From contig VYGS01000024.1 in the NCBI GenBank assembly GCA_009841725.1, forward strand, positions 1 to 51,226: DNA of 51,226 nt, read 5' to 3'. Source of the stretch: Gammaproteobacteria bacterium. Its GTDB lineage: Bacteria; Pseudomonadota; Gammaproteobacteria; Arenicellales; Poriferihabitantaceae. A model generated the notes under the pieces. The model was not told where the DNA came from. It saw only the letters and a list, made by a program, of their open reading frames with translations, and searched no databases. Positions 48,226 to 51,226 of this stretch are shown in pieces. Position 1 is the first letter of the stretch. Every line of letters begins with the position of its first letter. The position numbers were made by a program, and so were the translations under genes.

Positions 48226-50025
48226 CTATGCCGGGGTGTCGAAGATGTCGGGATCCATGCCTGAGACCGTGTCCGCTCCGTTGTGGATGATGTTGTCGTA
48301 GAGTCGCATCTTCGGCATGTCGTGATCGAAAAAGAATGTCGCGGTGATCACCTTGTTCCGGTAGAAGCTGTCCGTGCCGTTCTCCAGGGAAAGGCTGATC
48401 TCGGCGGCCTTGGCCAGGTGCCATCCGCAACAGACCGTGCCCCAAAGCTTGAGGTAGGCGTCGCAGACGGCCGCGGGCTTGCCCGCGCCTTCCGTGTTCA
48501 GGTCCAGGATCTTTCCGACGGCGGATTCGAGAATGTCCAGCGCTTCATTCATGACGCCCTTCATCCCTGCCAGACGGGGATTTCCGATCGAGTCGATGTC
48601 TTCGCGCATGTGCCGGATGACCGTATGTGCGGTCTTGCCGCCGTCCCGGATGGTCTTGCGGCCGACCAGATCAAGCGCCTGAATGCCGTTGGTGCCCTCG
48701 TAGATCGGCGTGATCCGCTGATCCCGATAGTATTGTGCCGCGCCGGTCTCCTCGATGAATCCCATGCCACCGTGGACCTGCAGCGCCAGCGAGACATTTT
48801 CAAGCCCGAAGTCGGTCATGCTGGCCTTGACGATCGGCGTCAGGATTTCGGCCATAGCCCGGTTGAATTCGCGGATTTCCGGATCAGGATGCCCGAGGCT
48901 CTTGTCGATGGAGGCCCCGAGCAACAGTCCGATCGAGCGCAGCCCCTCGATCCGGCTCTTCTGCACCATCAGCATGCGCTTCACGTCCGGATGGTTGATG
49001 ATCGACACCGGGCCGGCGGCATCGTCCGGCGCGGCGCCCTGCAATCGCTCCCGGGCGTATGCGACGGCGTGCTGGTAGGCCCGCTCCGACACGGCGTTTC
49101 CCTCGACGCCGACCGCAAGCCGGGCGATGTTCATCATCGTGAACATGTAGTGCATGCCCTTGTTCGCCTCGCCAACCAGGTAGCCGACCGCGCCTTTCGG
49201 GTTCCGGTATTTCCCCGTGCCGTATCCGAGCACGGCGGTCGGGCTGGCGTGGATGCCGAGCTTGTGCTCCAGTGAAATGGTCTCGACATCGTTGCGGACT
49301 GTCCAGTTGCCCTCGGCATCGGGCAGGAATTTCGGAACGATGAACAGCGAAATGCCCTTGATGCCTTCCGGGGCATCGGGCATGCGCGCCAGGACCAGAT
49401 GTATGATGTTCTCGGTCAGGTCGTGGTCGCCGTAGGTGATGAAGATCTTCTGCCCCTGGACCAGATAGTGATCGCCGTTCGGGGTGGCGGTGGTCTTGAC
49501 CAGAGCCAGATCCGAGCCGGCATGGGCTTCGGTCAGGTTCATGGTTCCCGTCCAGTTTCCATGCACCAGGTTCGGCAGGAACGTGTCTTTCTGTTCTTCG
49601 GAGCCGTGCAGTTCGATCGCCTCGACGGCAGCCTGCGTGAGCAGCGGGCACAGGGCGAACGACATGTTGGCCGAATGCCAGATTTCCAGAACGGCGGTCG
49701 CGATGAGCCACGGCAGTCCCTGGCCGCCCCGTTCAGGCTTGAAAGGCAATCCGTTCCAGCCTCCCTCGACGAACGTCCGGTAGGCGTCCTTCCAGCCGTC
49801 CGCTGTCAGGACCCGGTCATTCTCGAGACGGACCCCCTGAAGATCGCCGATCCGGTTCAACGGGTCGAGAACCTCCTCGCCTATTCTGCCGGCTTCCTCG
49901 ATAATCGCCTGGGCGAGCTCGAGGTTCGCTTCCTCGTATCCCGGCAGGGCGGATACGCCTTCAATGTCCGCCAGGTGTTCAATTGCGAACAGTAAGTCCC
50001 GTGCGGGGGCCTTGTAGTTGCTCAT
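48226..50025 (-). CDS. Acyl-CoA dehydrogenase with extended C-terminus, DmdC-like
   Basis: PFKPERGGQGLPWLIATAVLEIWHSANMSFALCPLLTQAAVEAIELHG, GTMNLTEAHAGSDLALVKTTATPNGDHYLVQGQKIFITYGDHDLTENIIHLVLAR. Confidence 0.92.
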   Translation of the reverse strand: MSNYKAPARDLLFAIEHLADIEGVSALPGYEEANLELAQAIIEEAGRIGEEVLDPLNRIGDLQGVRLENDRVLTADGWKDAYRTFVEGGWNGLPFKPERGGQGLPWLIATAVLEIWHSANMSFALCPLLTQAAVEAIELHGSEEQKDTFLPNLVHGNWTGTMNLTEAHAGSDLALVKTTATPNGDHYLVQGQKIFITYGDHDLTENIIHLVLARMPDAPEGIKGISLFIVPKFLPDAEGNWTVRNDVETISLEHKLGIHASPTAVLGYGTGKYRNPKGAVGYLVGEANKGMHYMFTMMNIARLAVGVEGNAVSERAYQHAVAYARERLQGAAPDDAAGPVSIINHPDVKRMLMVQKSRIEGLRSIGLLLGASIDKSLGHPDPEIREFNRAMAEILTPIVKASMTDFGLENVSLALQVHGGMGFIEETGAAQYYRDQRITPIYEGTNGIQALDLVGRKTIRDGGKTAHTVIRHMREDIDSIGNPRLAGMKGVMNEALDILESAVGKILDLNTEGAGKPAAVCDAYLKLWGTVCCGWHLAKAAEISLSLENGTDSFYRNKVITATFFFDHDMPKMRLYDNIIHNGADTVSGMDPDIFDTPA

Positions 50026-50037
50026 CGCTGTATCCGG

Positions 50038-50439
50038 TCAAGATGGATGGGTGAATTTCTCAAGGGTGTTCAGCTGGATTTCCAGCTTCCTGGCGACCTC
50101 GTCCATGTCGGCCAGCGTATTGACGATATCGGTTTGTTTCTGCCTGAGTTCCTTGCGGTGCGTCTTGATGGTATCGAGCACGTATCGCAACTGCGCGATC
50201 TCGTTCGGCTGGTTGTCGTAAAGCTCCATGGTGGTCCTGATTTCCGCAAGCGAGAACCCGAGCCGCTTGCCGCGCAGGATCAGCTTGAGCCGGACCTTGT
50301 CCCTGTCGTCGTAGATGCGACGGTTTTTCTTCCTTTTCGGCGAGAGCAGTCCTTCCGACTCGTAGAACCGGATGGTTCTCGATGTCAAATCGTAATGCTT
50401 GGCCAAATCCGATATAGTATACGTTGATGTGCTGGACAT
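50038..50439 (-). CDS. liuR: MerR family transcriptional regulator, LiuR-like
   Basis: YTISDLAKHYDLTSRTIRFYESEGLLSPKRKKNRRIYDDRDKVRLKLILRGKRLGFSLAEI. Confidence 0.85.
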   Translation of the reverse strand: MSSTSTYTISDLAKHYDLTSRTIRFYESEGLLSPKRKKNRRIYDDRDKVRLKLILRGKRLGFSLAEIRTTMELYDNQPNEIAQLRYVLDTIKTHRKELRQKQTDIVNTLADMDEVARKLEIQLNTLEKFTHPS

Positions 50440-50468
50440 GGTGGGTCGCTCGGCGCTATGGTTCTGGA

Positions 50469-50490
50469 TTGACGCTTACGTAAACGTAAT
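50469..50490. promoter_or_regulatory. Putative LiuR-type MerR operator TTGACGCTTACGTAAACGTAAT
   Basis: Palindromic core TTACGTAA extendable to ACGCTTACGTAAACGT (14 of 16 symmetric), between divergent merR and icmF; shares ACGTAAACGTAA with 34357..34378. Confidence 0.7.
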
Positions 50491-50535
50491 GTATCATCAA
50501 TAATCCCGAAAATTCAACTCCATCCGGGGGCAGAA

Positions 50536-51226
50536 ATGGGAAAGCCCGAGCGCTCAGAAATCCAGTCGCCGATGGCCATTCAGCCATACGTGCGGTTTGT
50601 CACCGCAGCCAGCCTGTTTGACGGCCACGATGCGGCGATCAACATCATGCGCCGGATTCTCCAGTCCCAGGGCGTGGAAGTCATCCACCTCGGTCATAAC
50701 CGCTCGGTGGAACAGGTTGTCAACGCGGCCCTGCAGGAGGATGTCCACGGCATAGCGATCAGTTCGTATCAGGGCGGACACGTCGAGTATCTCAAGTACA
50801 TGTTCGACATGCTCCGCGAGCGGGGAGGCGAAAGGATTCGGATTTTCGCAGGCGGTGGAGGGGTCATCGTTCCCGAGGAAAAGAGGCTGCTCGAGGAATA
50901 CGGGGTCACACGCATCTACACTCCCGAGGACGGCCAGCACCTCGGCCTGTCCGGGATGATCGAGAACACGATCGAGCTGAGCCGCTTCGATCTGTGCGCC
51001 GATGCGCCGAAAACCCTGAAGCCGGTGGAAAAAGGCGACTTCCGTGCCTTGGCCCGTGCGCTGACTGCCATCGAGAACGGAGCGGCATCCCCCGGTTTCA
51101 TCCGGGAAATCGCCCGTTCTCATTCCGGGATGAAGCAGCCCGCGCCGGTGCTCGGGATCACCGGCACGGGCGGTGCGGGAAAATCCTCCCTGACTGACGA
51201 ACTCGTGCTGCGGTTCAGGCTGGGAT
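50536..51226 (+). CDS. icmF: IcmF, fused isobutyryl-CoA mutase, N-terminal B12-binding and start of G-protein domain (3' end outside window)
   Basis: Own translation: MGKPERSEIQSPMAIQPYVRFVTAASLFDGHDAAINIMRRILQSQGVEVIHLGHNRSVEQVV...VLGITGTGGAGKSSLTDELVLRFRLG; no stop before the window end, so absent from the ORF track. Confidence 0.93.
   Translation, partial: MGKPERSEIQSPMAIQPYVRFVTAASLFDGHDAAINIMRRILQSQGVEVIHLGHNRSVEQVVNAALQEDVHGIAISSYQGGHVEYLKYMFDMLRERGGERIRIFAGGGGVIVPEEKRLLEEYGVTRIYTPEDGQHLGLSGMIENTIELSRFDLCADAPKTLKPVEKGDFRALARALTAIENGAASPGFIREIARSHSGMKQPAPVLGITGTGGAGKSSLTDELVLRFRLG

Noticed and set aside
1-51226. CRISPR array, tRNA/rRNA genes, insertion sequences, prophage or toxin-antitoxin modules
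   Set aside because: No regularly spaced repeats, no tRNA-like cloverleaf or rRNA segment recognised, and no transposase, integrase or toxin-like protein in the ORFs

Overview
GC-rich bacterial (probably proteobacterial) chromosomal segment, almost entirely protein coding. I saw no rRNA, tRNA, CRISPR array, transposase or phage gene. Left to right: 4'-phosphopantetheinyl transferase C-terminus (cut by the window edge), ROK kinase, group II truncated hemoglobin, an arsI-like/aqpS-like organoarsenical gene pair, and a dipeptide-type ABC transporter locus with a XRE-cupin regulator, two large CocE/NonD hydrolases and an alpha/beta hydrolase. Next is a six-gene operon combining a ThDP enzyme, an FMN alpha-hydroxyacid oxidase and a BMP-type ABC importer. 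Then a bacterial GOLPH3/Vps74 (GPP34) homolog, a VOC protein, an O-methyltransferase and an Asp/Glu-racemase/maleate-isomerase protein. An eight-gene, translationally overlapping leucine-catabolism (liu) operon follows, ending with HAD, hotdog thioesterase and DUF2889 genes. After it come a Liv-type transporter with two acyl-CoA ligase-like genes, a liuC-like hydratase, three cobalamin genes (cobQ, cobC, cobD/cbiB), a DmdC-like acyl-CoA dehydrogenase, a MerR (LiuR-like) regulator and, divergently, the N-terminus of IcmF (running off the right end; absent from the supplied ORF track). Most interesting signals: a shared 12-mer palindromic operator (ACGTAAACGTAA) upstream of the liu operon and in the merR-icmF divergent promoter, about 16 kb apart; DUF2889 embedded in the liu operon; the GPP34 homolog behind an AT-rich leader with helically phased repeats; strong hairpins just 3' of the binding-protein gene in two unrelated ABC operons; a G11 tract in a divergent promoter region; and the CocE-Dpp and ThDP-FMN-BMP loci as candidate uncharacterised catabolic systems. 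All family calls come from reading motifs by eye; no searches were run.
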